This document shows, in pieces, positions 1 to 7,205 of a stretch of DNA of 64,000 bases. Position 1 is the first letter of the stretch. Each line of letters starts with the position of its first letter. A program made the position numbers and the translations under genes. The stretch spans positions 1-64,000 of the forward strand of contig NZ_FNAO01000003.1 of assembly GCF_900101815.1 (NCBI RefSeq). The letters are read 5' to 3'. This stretch comes from Pricia antarctica (GTDB lineage: Bacteria > Bacteroidota > Bacteroidia > Flavobacteriales > Flavobacteriaceae). The notes under the pieces were generated by a model that ran no database searches, had not been told where the DNA came from, and saw only the letters and a program-made list of their open reading frames with translations.

Positions 1-32
1 TTCTCGAATTCCGTTTGTTCTTCTTTTCTCAT
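1..32 (-). CDS. Start of a gene running off the left edge (partial)
   Basis: On the minus strand an ATG at 32-30 opens a frame reading MRKEEQTEFE before the window ends. It lies 53 bases downstream of the FUSC gene stop and points the same way, so it could be the next gene of that operon. Ten residues are too few to name a family, and there is no strong ribosome-binding site. The call rests only on position and open frame. Confidence 0.3.
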   Translation of the reverse strand, partial: MRKEEQTEFE

Positions 33-85
33 GGTTCTGTCTGAATAAAATTAATGATTAAAATTTATTTCAGACAGAGTTCAGT

Positions 86-2314
86 TTACACTCTCGTATC
101 CCCCGCAAACCGCAACATTTTCTCACTTAACGAGAATAACCATTGCATCTGCTCCGTAACTAAATGGGCTTCCTGACGGTTCCGTTTGGTAGCATCGGCG
201 GCACTGGAGTGCTCCTCGTATTTTTGCTGCCATATCTTAGAAGCTTCGGTCGACACCAATCCATCCGCGGGAATGTGATATGGGGCATTAAAATTTTCAT
301 CTCTTAAAGACTGAAGCACTTGAGCGAGGTTTTCCTCTATTTTTTGTGCGCTCGTCGTAAAAGTTTCAGAAGCTTCAGTAGTATTATGCTGCTGAATATA
401 GGTACTCAAAGAGGCCAACGATGATAAAAACGTGTGGTTCAATACGACCATTTCGTATATTTTATCAAGATTTTTCTGTTTCGAACGGGGTTCTTGGGCC
501 ATACGCTGAAAAGCGGAACTTAGGTTCGATGTTTCTAGAAAAGCTTCTTTTCGTGAAATTTTGAATTCCGTGGATGCTTTGCCTTTCTCTTGATAAAAAT
601 TGGCGATACAATGCAGAAAAGCTTTGTTGGCCTTGACGCTTTTCTCGATAGTTGAACTGATTTCCAAAAAGCTCCAGGCAGGCCATAAAAAACGCAGGGC
701 CAGAAACGAAAGGCCCGCCCCGATGAGTGTATCCAATATTCGAAATTGGATGACGGTCAGTACATCGGGACGTATGATAGCATATATAAATACTACGCTT
801 AGCGTAATAAACGTGGCCGAGGCCTTATAGTTTTTCTGAACCATGGAAAAAGCCACAACCAAAGAGGCGATGCCCAAACCTCCATAAATATAGGGGTCTT
901 CGATAAGAAAAACCAGTCCAGACGCAATGGCTCCGCCGATGAGCGTACCGATAATACGGTCTTTGGTGCGGGTTTTGGTTAGGCCATAACTGGGCCGCAT
1001 GATCACGATGATGGTCAGCAATATCCAATACGGGTTCTGGAAATCCAAAAATACGCCCAAAGTATAACCGACCATTACGGTTACCGCCAAACGCAAGGCA
1101 TGTTTGAAGATGGTGGACTTAAAACTAAGGTTGCGCAGCAAAAGCTTGGGATCGTAATCTTGATCTGCAATAAAACGTTTGGATACCTCTTTATCGATAA
1201 AATCGATGGTGTCGGTCTCGGGATCACCCAATAACCATTTTATCCGTTTTAACTTTTCAAATTGTTTTTCTTGGTATTCGTATAGGTTTTGCAGCATCAG
1301 ATACTCCTGATAATCAGTATTCGCTTTATCGGCGTTAAAGGTCTCTAGATGACGTCCAACATTTTCAAAGGATGCCGAAAGATTTCTGTTGGTGGGGTAT
1401 TTTCGAGTATTATCCCCCGCTTCCGCGATCATCCGCAACTGACGCGCTATTTCGAAAATCAGTTCTTGAAAGCTTTTGATGAATTCGGGATATTTTTTGA
1501 GCAAGGCATCCATCTTGTCGTATTGCACGGGATTGGCCATCGCCGTTTCCAGAATATCGATAAGTTCGACAAAGACCAATAACCGTTTCCCTTGGTAGTT
1601 TGATTTTCCCGAGCGTGTGCGGCTCTGGATCAAAATCTCCCGCAAGATCCCATGCGTATCCGTCAACTCGCTCTGCAAAATCAATAATCGGGATTGCAAT
1701 TTTTTTCGGTCGGCATTCGGTCCCACTAGTTTACCGCGTGTTTCAAGATACCGGGCGGTGAGTAAAAAGGTTTCCGATAAGATTTCTTCGGTCTGGGCCT
1801 TGGGATTCAAACGGTACCAAAGTGTGGATAAAAGCAAATACCAGAGTCCCCCCAGCCCGATTAAAAGGGCGTACTGATAGATTTTAAGGGTTTCGACCGT
1901 ATGGGCAAAACTCAAAACCAATGCCAACAGTCCGGAAAAACTGATGAGAGAGGCCCTAAAACCGTAAACGGCAAGAAAAGAAATAGCAAAAACAAGAACG
2001 CCAAGTACCGGCACAAGAAGCCACGGACTAAAATGTAGATAGCCACCGATAAAACTGACAACCATGGCCAGTGATGCCGAAAAAAGGATACCGTATTTTT
2101 TGTGACGATAACTACCGTTGACATCACTGGGGGAACTCCAAAATGCGCCAAAGCAAAGTGCCAGTCCGATTTCGAAATGATCTGACCCAATGCCCAAAAC
2201 AATGGGTACCGTCACCGCGATACCGATCAGAATGGCCTTTGAAAAATCGGTGCTCTTCAAGAACTGCCACAGCCCTTTCGTATTTTCGGAAAGCTTTTGA
2301 GAAGATAGTTTCAA
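86..2314 (-). CDS. FUSC/YccS-family inner-membrane protein
   Basis: This 742-aa protein has two hydrophobic blocks, at about residues 25-165 and 405-550. They are separated by a long charged, largely helical region and followed by a soluble C-terminal tail. The layout matches the FUSC/YccS/aromatic-acid-exporter-like family of inner-membrane proteins. Members are thought to move small organic acids or aromatic compounds, and the substrate here cannot be read. The only usable start is TTG at 2314, because an in-frame stop lies about 20 bases upstream and no ATG occurs before the first membrane block. It begins 46 bases after the glutamate synthase-like gene on the same strand, so the two are probably co-transcribed. 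Family assignment is fairly sure; transport function is family inference. Confidence 0.82.
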   Translation of the reverse strand: MKLSSQKLSENTKGLWQFLKSTDFSKAILIGIAVTVPIVLGIGSDHFEIGLALCFGAFWSSPSDVNGSYRHKKYGILFSASLAMVVSFIGGYLHFSPWLLVPVLGVLVFAISFLAVYGFRASLISFSGLLALVLSFAHTVETLKIYQYALLIGLGGLWYLLLSTLWYRLNPKAQTEEILSETFLLTARYLETRGKLVGPNADRKKLQSRLLILQSELTDTHGILREILIQSRTRSGKSNYQGKRLLVFVELIDILETAMANPVQYDKMDALLKKYPEFIKSFQELIFEIARQLRMIAEAGDNTRKYPTNRNLSASFENVGRHLETFNADKANTDYQEYLMLQNLYEYQEKQFEKLKRIKWLLGDPETDTIDFIDKEVSKRFIADQDYDPKLLLRNLSFKSTIFKHALRLAVTVMVGYTLGVFLDFQNPYWILLTIIVIMRPSYGLTKTRTKDRIIGTLIGGAIASGLVFLIEDPYIYGGLGIASLVVAFSMVQKNYKASATFITLSVVFIYAIIRPDVLTVIQFRILDTLIGAGLSFLALRFLWPAWSFLEISSTIEKSVKANKAFLHCIANFYQEKGKASTEFKISRKEAFLETSNLSSAFQRMAQEPRSKQKNLDKIYEMVVLNHTFLSSLASLSTYIQQHNTTEASETFTTSAQKIEENLAQVLQSLRDENFNAPYHIPADGLVSTEASKIWQQKYEEHSSAADATKRNRQEAHLVTEQMQWLFSLSEKMLRFAGDTRV

Positions 2315-2360
2315 AACCGAACGATTATGTCGCTAAGATACGGTTCAAAATCACACCGAT

Positions 2361-3950
2361 CTACTTCATTATCCGCGTCAATTGAAAATAACGTTGGTAA
2401 TTGTCGGGGATGGTATCGATTTCCAACAACGAACCTTCCTGCATATACGGATAGATCTCATCATAGGTCTGCACATTGTACATACCTACCCGTTTGCTGA
2501 TATGGCTACGGTCAAGTTCATCAAGACCGTTCAGGCCTGCAGCGGCCACTAGCTCTAAAAGACTGTGAATAGTAGCCTCATGATAATTTTTTACTCGGGG
2601 TGCCTTGTCATCGACCACTAGCCCTTTTACCAGGGATCTGTTCTGGGTGGTAACCCCCGTCGGACATGTATTCATATTGCATTGCAAGGCCTGAATGCAG
2701 CCTACAGACAACATCATGGCCCGCGCACTGTTACAGCCATCGGCACCCAACGCAATGGCCCTTGCCATATGAAAACCGGTAATAATCTTGCCCGCAACGA
2801 TTACTTTGATCTCTTTTCTCAACCCGAAGCCTACCAAGGTATCGTGCACGAAAATCAAACCTTCGCGCAAGGGCATGCCCATGGTATTTGAAAATTCCAT
2901 CGGGGCGGCATCCGTGCCGCCCTCTCCCCCATCGACCGTAATAAAATCGGGAGTAATTCCCGTATAAATCATAGCCTCACAGAAGTCCATAAACTCCTGT
3001 TTTCTGCCGACGCACAATTTGAATCCTATGGGTTTTCCATCGGACAGACCTCGCAGTTTTTTAATGAAGTTCATGAACTGTATCGGATCGGCAAAAGCGG
3101 AATGCGAAGGGGGCGAATGTACCGCAATACCGGGTTTTATATGCCTAATCTTTGCTATTTCCTCCGTATTTTTTACCGCAGGCAAAATTCCGCCATGCCC
3201 GGGCTTCGCTCCTTGCGACAATTTAATCTCTATCATCTTTACTTCGGGCCGAATCGCGTTTTCCCGAAATGTCTTTTCGTTAAACGTACCGTCATCGTTC
3301 CTACAGCCAAAATAACCGGTACCGACCTGCCAGATTAGGTCGCCACCATATTTTAGATGATGGTCGCTAATGCCCCCCTCGCCGGTATTATGGGCAAAAT
3401 TGCCCATTTTAGCGCCCTTGTTCATGGCCATTATTGCATGGTCGCTCAAAGAACCGAAACTCATGGCCGAAATGTTCAAAAGACTTGAAGAATAGGGTTG
3501 CAAACAGTCTTTACCCCCAATTTTCAATCGCGGAAATTCCCCGATTTCCTTGGGGTTGTGTTTAGCGTACATCGAATGTTCCATCCATTCGTAACCGGCA
3601 TGGTAAAGGTCCATCTGCGTACCGAAAGGCTCCGTATCTGTAGCTCCCTTGGCCCTCCGATAAACTACCGACCTTAAAATACGGTTCAGTGGTCTACCTT
3701 CGGTATCGGTCTCCACAAAATATTGTTGGATTTCGGGCCGTATGTCCTCCAAAATATATCTGAACCGACCGATAAGGGGAAAATTGCGTCGAATGGTATG
3801 TTTTTTCTGAAGGATGTCAATAACGCCCATCACAATCAACGGGCCTACCAGAATAAACCACCACAATACAGGGGGCCATACCGTTGCTACACCTACGATG
3901 AGAACAACTAACACAACGCTAATTAGGATAAAATACTCGCGGACTTTCAT
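2361..3950 (-). CDS. FMN-binding glutamate synthase-family protein, membrane anchored
   Basis: This 529-aa protein has one or two membrane helices at residues 5-45, then a glutamate synthase central/FMN barrel domain from about residue 100 to 490. Visible family motifs are MSFGSLS, NTGEGG, GHGGILP and VDGGEGGTDAAP. A C-x5-C-x4-C set (C418, C424, C429) sits where glutamate synthases bind a 3Fe-4S cluster. It lacks the N-terminal glutamine amidotransferase domain and has no neighbouring NAD(P)H subunit, so it is not a complete GOGAT. Related stand-alone proteins are widespread, and their substrate and electron donor are poorly known. It starts at ATG 3950 and is probably the first gene of an operon with the FUSC protein. 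Confidence 0.88.
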   Translation of the reverse strand: MKVREYFILISVVLVVLIVGVATVWPPVLWWFILVGPLIVMGVIDILQKKHTIRRNFPLIGRFRYILEDIRPEIQQYFVETDTEGRPLNRILRSVVYRRAKGATDTEPFGTQMDLYHAGYEWMEHSMYAKHNPKEIGEFPRLKIGGKDCLQPYSSSLLNISAMSFGSLSDHAIMAMNKGAKMGNFAHNTGEGGISDHHLKYGGDLIWQVGTGYFGCRNDDGTFNEKTFRENAIRPEVKMIEIKLSQGAKPGHGGILPAVKNTEEIAKIRHIKPGIAVHSPPSHSAFADPIQFMNFIKKLRGLSDGKPIGFKLCVGRKQEFMDFCEAMIYTGITPDFITVDGGEGGTDAAPMEFSNTMGMPLREGLIFVHDTLVGFGLRKEIKVIVAGKIITGFHMARAIALGADGCNSARAMMLSVGCIQALQCNMNTCPTGVTTQNRSLVKGLVVDDKAPRVKNYHEATIHSLLELVAAAGLNGLDELDRSHISKRVGMYNVQTYDEIYPYMQEGSLLEIDTIPDNYQRYFQLTRIMK

Positions 3951-4163
3951 GACATCATTTTTTCAATACCAAGATTAGCTTTGGTGCGGCAAAGGTAAGA
4001 ATAGGTTCTATATTTTAAGGTGTCGTCAAAATTTTAATTGTATTATGAGAATATGTTATTTCCAGCTCAGCTCCAGTTCGCTAGTGTCGCATTGATATCT
4101 TTCTTTCCCAATATTAAAACTTTGGAAACGACCTCTCCATAAAAGGTTGGGATTCCAATAAAC

Positions 4164-4211
4164 TTCACTTTGCCGAATAGCCGTTTCACTGCCCAATTTA
4201 GTCGTTTCACT
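4164..4211 (+). promoter_or_regulatory. Helically phased direct repeats, candidate LytTR binding site
   Basis: A 13-base word TAGYCGTTTCACT occurs at 4178-4190 and again at 4199-4211, differing only at Y. A weaker upstream copy keeps TTCACT at 4164-4169. The three TTCACT cores are exactly 21 bases apart, two turns of the helix. The array ends 33 bases before the -7 element of the next gene. LytTR-domain regulators are known to bind two direct repeats about 21-23 bases apart, and known sites of this class contain a similar TTTCA core. A LytTR regulator is encoded 1.8 kb downstream. The repeats are seen; the binding protein is inferred. Confidence 0.6.
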
Positions 4212-4244
4212 CAAAAAGTCCCAATTTCAGGGGTAATGCGATCG

Positions 4245-4252
4245 TATATTTG
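4245..4252 (+). promoter_or_regulatory. Candidate Bacteroidota -7 promoter element
   Basis: TATATTTG matches the TAnnTTTG -7 element and lies 42 bases before the ATG of the small secreted protein. No clear TTG is found at the usual -33 distance. A weak -33 would suit an activator-dependent promoter with the phased repeats just upstream. The rest of the 344-base gap (3951-4294) shows no gene. Confidence 0.5.
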
Positions 4253-4294
4253 TCCCATAAAATAAAACGAAGCATAACAACATAAAAATATATT

Positions 4295-4711
4295 ATGAAA
4301 AAAGCAACAACATATTTAGGTATCCTATTCTTGGGAACGGTACTAACGTCCTTTTCCTCAACCCCTGATTGTAAGACCAATTGCGAACCGCTACCCATCG
4401 ATACAATTAATTATATCGAACCGACGGAGGAGGTCGCACTGGATTTCGATACGAAAGCCTATCTTCCCGATGGCTTTGATGCCTATAAAGGAATGGACGC
4501 AGATATATCTAAAGTGGTGTTTATAGAAAAAGAGGAAGAAATGGACCTCGGCTTTAATACCGCATTCTATTTGCCCATCGACTTTGACGCTTACAAGGGT
4601 ATGGAACTCAACCTTGAAGACGTAGTTTTTATCGAAGATGAGGAAGCCATCGAACTGGATTTTAACGTCCAAAATTATCTTCCGGAAAATTTCAACGCCT
4701 ATTCCAGATAA
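4295..4711 (+). CDS. Small secreted protein with three 36-aa repeats, unknown family
   Basis: This 138-aa protein starts with a signal peptide (charged MKKATT, then a hydrophobic stretch to about residue 22). The mature part holds two full and one partial copy of a 36-residue repeat. Each repeat starts with a hydrophobic-acidic strand such as ALDF, runs through YLPxxFDAYKGM, and ends in a VVFIE-acid strand. The last copy stops at NFNAYSR. The mature part is strongly acidic. I do not recognise a named family. It ends in a clear intrinsic terminator and is preceded by its own promoter and phased repeats, so it looks like a single-gene transcript controlled by the adjacent LytS/LytTR pair. That link is inference. 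Confidence 0.72.
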   Translation: MKKATTYLGILFLGTVLTSFSSTPDCKTNCEPLPIDTINYIEPTEEVALDFDTKAYLPDGFDAYKGMDADISKVVFIEKEEEMDLGFNTAFYLPIDFDAYKGMELNLEDVVFIEDEEAIELDFNVQNYLPENFNAYSR

Positions 4712-4765
4712 GAGCATGGGCAAAACAATGCTCTAAGTCATTCATATGGCAGAAATAAAATTAGG

Positions 4766-4795
4766 CCCTCAAATCAGATTTGAGGGTTTTTTTTT
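4766..4795 (+). terminator. Intrinsic terminator of the small secreted protein gene
   Basis: A perfect 8-base stem CCCTCAAA / TTTGAGGG with a 5-base loop is followed by nine T residues. It separates the small gene from the histidine kinase gene, so the kinase needs its own promoter. Confidence 0.88.
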
Positions 4796-4849
4796 ACAAA
4801 CCATCCTTTTGAAATCTATTACCGAAAAAATTTCCCCTGAAATTTAATG

Positions 4850-4857
4850 TACATTTG
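4850..4857 (+). promoter_or_regulatory. Candidate promoter of the histidine kinase gene
   Basis: TACATTTG matches TAnnTTTG and lies 26 bases before the ATG of the kinase, just after the preceding terminator. No good TTG is present at -33. The position supports a transcript carrying kinase and regulator together. Confidence 0.45.
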
Positions 4858-4883
4858 AAACATCCCCATAAAAGCATTTTTCC

Positions 4884-5918
4884 ATGGCCTTAACACAAGT
4901 CAAACAATCCGCGATTATTAAGATTGCCGTGCTAATCGCCATCTTGGCATCCCTTCCAAAGACCATTTTTTTATATGAAATGATTATGGAAGGCAATCCA
5001 GGATTTTCCATGATTTGGATCATGGATATGCTCTACCGCTTGGTTTTTTTCCTTTTGTTCTCTTGGGCTATTTTGGAACTGAACGCCAACATCGGCTACG
5101 CTAAGTACAAATGGTCGACCAAAATGCGAATGGCCGTTTTGGTCATGATCAACATTGCGATCCTGATCACGGCCCTTGCATTGTTCAAATTCCTTTATCC
5201 TATTTTGCTTGGCACCGAAATTTCGGCACGTGACAACGGATTTTTAAACTTTACCTATGCCAACATGCTGATCGTTCTGTTCTTTATAGGAAGGATCCTG
5301 CGCCTGCAAACCGATAAGCAAGAAAGCCGTTTAGAGAACGAGCGTCTCAAGCAACAGAGTTTACAGAACGAACTTATGGCGTTAAAAAACCAGATCGACC
5401 CACATTTTCTGTTCAATTCCCTCAATTCCTTAACCTCCTTGATCCGGGAGAACGAAAAGGCAACACGATTCGTCAAGAAACTGTCACATATGTATCGGTA
5501 TATCTTGCAAAGTGGTGAAAGCGATCTAGTGAGCGTTAGGGAAGAGCTCAAATTTACCGAAAGTTATACGCACTTGATACGTACCCGATATCGCGACCGA
5601 TTTTCGATAAATATTCAAATAAATGAAAAGTTTTTAGATCAAGAAATCCCTCCGTTGGCGTTACAGCTATTGGTAGAAAATGCCGTAAAACACAACGAAA
5701 TTTCAACGAGCAAGCCTTTAACGGTACATATTTACTCTCAGGAAGGCTCGCTCTATGTGGAAAACAAGATACAACCGCGGACGGTATTGAAAGAAGGCAC
5801 TAAAAATGGATTATTGAACTTGAAGAAAAGATATGTGTTGCTGCTCAAGAAAGAGGTCAAGGTACATACCAAAAATAATATCTTTGCAGTAGAACTGCCC
5901 TTGGTCAAGCAACCGTAA
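4884..5918 (+). CDS. LytS-type sensor histidine kinase (His_kinase family)
   Basis: This 344-aa kinase has an N-terminal membrane region with about four helices (roughly residues 10-30, 45-65, 82-105 and 122-140) and no large sensor domain outside the membrane. A short coiled coil follows, then the His_kinase motif QIDPHFLFNSLNSL with phospho-acceptor H174. The ATPase N-box is LLVENAVKHNE with N266, and a degenerate GLxNLKKR segment follows. This is the kinase class that pairs with LytTR regulators, and its partner starts 64 bases downstream. The signal is unknown. The start is ATG 4884, a short distance after a TAnnTTTG element. Confidence 0.93.
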   Translation: MALTQVKQSAIIKIAVLIAILASLPKTIFLYEMIMEGNPGFSMIWIMDMLYRLVFFLLFSWAILELNANIGYAKYKWSTKMRMAVLVMINIAILITALALFKFLYPILLGTEISARDNGFLNFTYANMLIVLFFIGRILRLQTDKQESRLENERLKQQSLQNELMALKNQIDPHFLFNSLNSLTSLIRENEKATRFVKKLSHMYRYILQSGESDLVSVREELKFTESYTHLIRTRYRDRFSINIQINEKFLDQEIPPLALQLLVENAVKHNEISTSKPLTVHIYSQEGSLYVENKIQPRTVLKEGTKNGLLNLKKRYVLLLKKEVKVHTKNNIFAVELPLVKQP

Positions 5919-5982
5919 CGTAGCATGCCAAGTTTCGAGATTTAATGAACAGTCCGAACAACCAGTCAAATACGCTTAAGAT

Positions 5983-6747
5983 ATGATGAAAGTACTGATC
6001 GTAGAAGACGAATTGGCGGCCAGTGACAACCTAGCCTATCTGTTACATAGCATCAACAAGAATATCGAGGTGGTGCAAGTCTTGGATTCGGTAAAAGCAT
6101 CCGTGGATTTTTTCTCCAGACCCCATGATGCCGAATTGGTATTTATGGATATTCATCTGGCCGATGGCATTTCATTCGAGATTTTTGAACAGTCGAGCAT
6201 CGACATTCCCGTTATATTCACGACCGCCTACAACCAATATGCCCTGAAAGCCTTTAAGTTCAACAGTATCGATTATTTATTGAAACCCATAGATAAAGAA
6301 GAGTTGGCAGATGCCCTGCATCAATTCAAGGTGCAGAACAAGGGAAAAAGAATCGACGACCAACAGGTAAAGGGCCTACTTGATTTAATACAGACCGAAC
6401 GCAAGAGTTTTAAGACCACTTTTCTAGTCAGCCATCGCGACCAACTGATTCCCCTAAAAACGAATACTATCGCCTATTTCAGAATAGATACCGGTATCGT
6501 CAAAGCGATTACCTCAGATAATACTTCCTATTCCGTTGACGACAAACTTGAAGATGTCGAAGAAGAATTAGATCCCAGCCTTTTCTACCGGGCCAACAGA
6601 CAGTTCATCATCAACAAAGAGGCGGTCGTCAATCTTAAAAGCTATTTTAATGGTAAACTGATTGTTGAGGTAAAACCCATTTGTCCCGAGCGCATTGTAA
6701 TCAGCAAAGCCAAAGCCACCGAATTCAAGGATTGGCTGGGATCTTGA
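5983..6747 (+). CDS. LytTR-family response regulator
   Basis: This 254-aa regulator has a receiver domain at residues 1-120 with phospho-acceptor D56 in VFMDIHLADG and the conserved FNSIDYLLKPI ending. A LytTR DNA-binding domain follows at about 145-250, with the typical FYRANRQFIIN segment. It is encoded directly after its kinase and is almost certainly its partner. LytTR proteins bind direct repeats about two helical turns apart, which is what lies upstream of the small secreted protein gene at 4164-4211. ATG codons at 5983 and 5986 are both possible starts. Confidence 0.94.
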   Translation: MMKVLIVEDELAASDNLAYLLHSINKNIEVVQVLDSVKASVDFFSRPHDAELVFMDIHLADGISFEIFEQSSIDIPVIFTTAYNQYALKAFKFNSIDYLLKPIDKEELADALHQFKVQNKGKRIDDQQVKGLLDLIQTERKSFKTTFLVSHRDQLIPLKTNTIAYFRIDTGIVKAITSDNTSYSVDDKLEDVEEELDPSLFYRANRQFIINKEAVVNLKSYFNGKLIVEVKPICPERIVISKAKATEFKDWLGS

Positions 6748-7151
6748 TACCACTTTAGGGTTATCTAGAGACAAAACACCTTCAATAGTTGGTTCCTAAA
6801 TCTTCCCGTTTACATGGGATTAGTTATGAACTCATTTAGACTTTTTCTTTTACCTACGAATATCACATCTTGAGGGCCTACTTCCTTATTCTTGACAACC
6901 GTAGCCCTGCTATGCCGTTACAAAGTGACTTCATCTGACCTCAAAAGCCAATATTCTCGGTTCCAGACAATACCTCTAAATAAGTTCCCTATCAAATGGA
7001 GTTCGATGCTACGCTATGTGGGTGTCGAAAGATCGGTGTTGATTAAAGAGGATAGTTCCCTAACGGAATACTCTTGGAAATACGTACTCTAGAACATAAC
7101 TTTTTCGTTTTGAGAAATTGGAGGCTTATTTTTTCGGATAAAAAGATGAAC
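6748..7151. other. Gene-free gap after the two-component pair
   Basis: About 400 bases between the regulator stop and the terminator of the TonB receptor gene. The only open frame (6892-7092, TTG start) has no recognisable protein features. I see no hairpin, repeat or RNA gene here. Confidence 0.6.
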
Positions 7152-7180
7152 AAAAAAAAGGCCACCTTTTCAGGTAGCCT
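7152..7180 (-). terminator. Intrinsic terminator of the TonB receptor gene
   Basis: Read on the minus strand, GGCTACCT and AGGTGGCC pair (one G-T wobble) around a short loop and are followed by a run of eight T residues. It begins 26 bases past the receptor stop codon. Confidence 0.82.
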
Positions 7181-7205
7181 TTATAGGTATAGTTGATTTC
7201 TAAAA

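Noticed and set aside
2361-3950. Complete glutamate synthase large subunit
   Set aside because: It lacks the amidotransferase domain and is about a third of the expected length, so only the FMN/Fe-S core family is supported.
6892-7092. 66-aa open frame after the LytTR gene
   Set aside because: It needs a TTG start, has no recognisable domain, signal or membrane segment, and shows no promoter.
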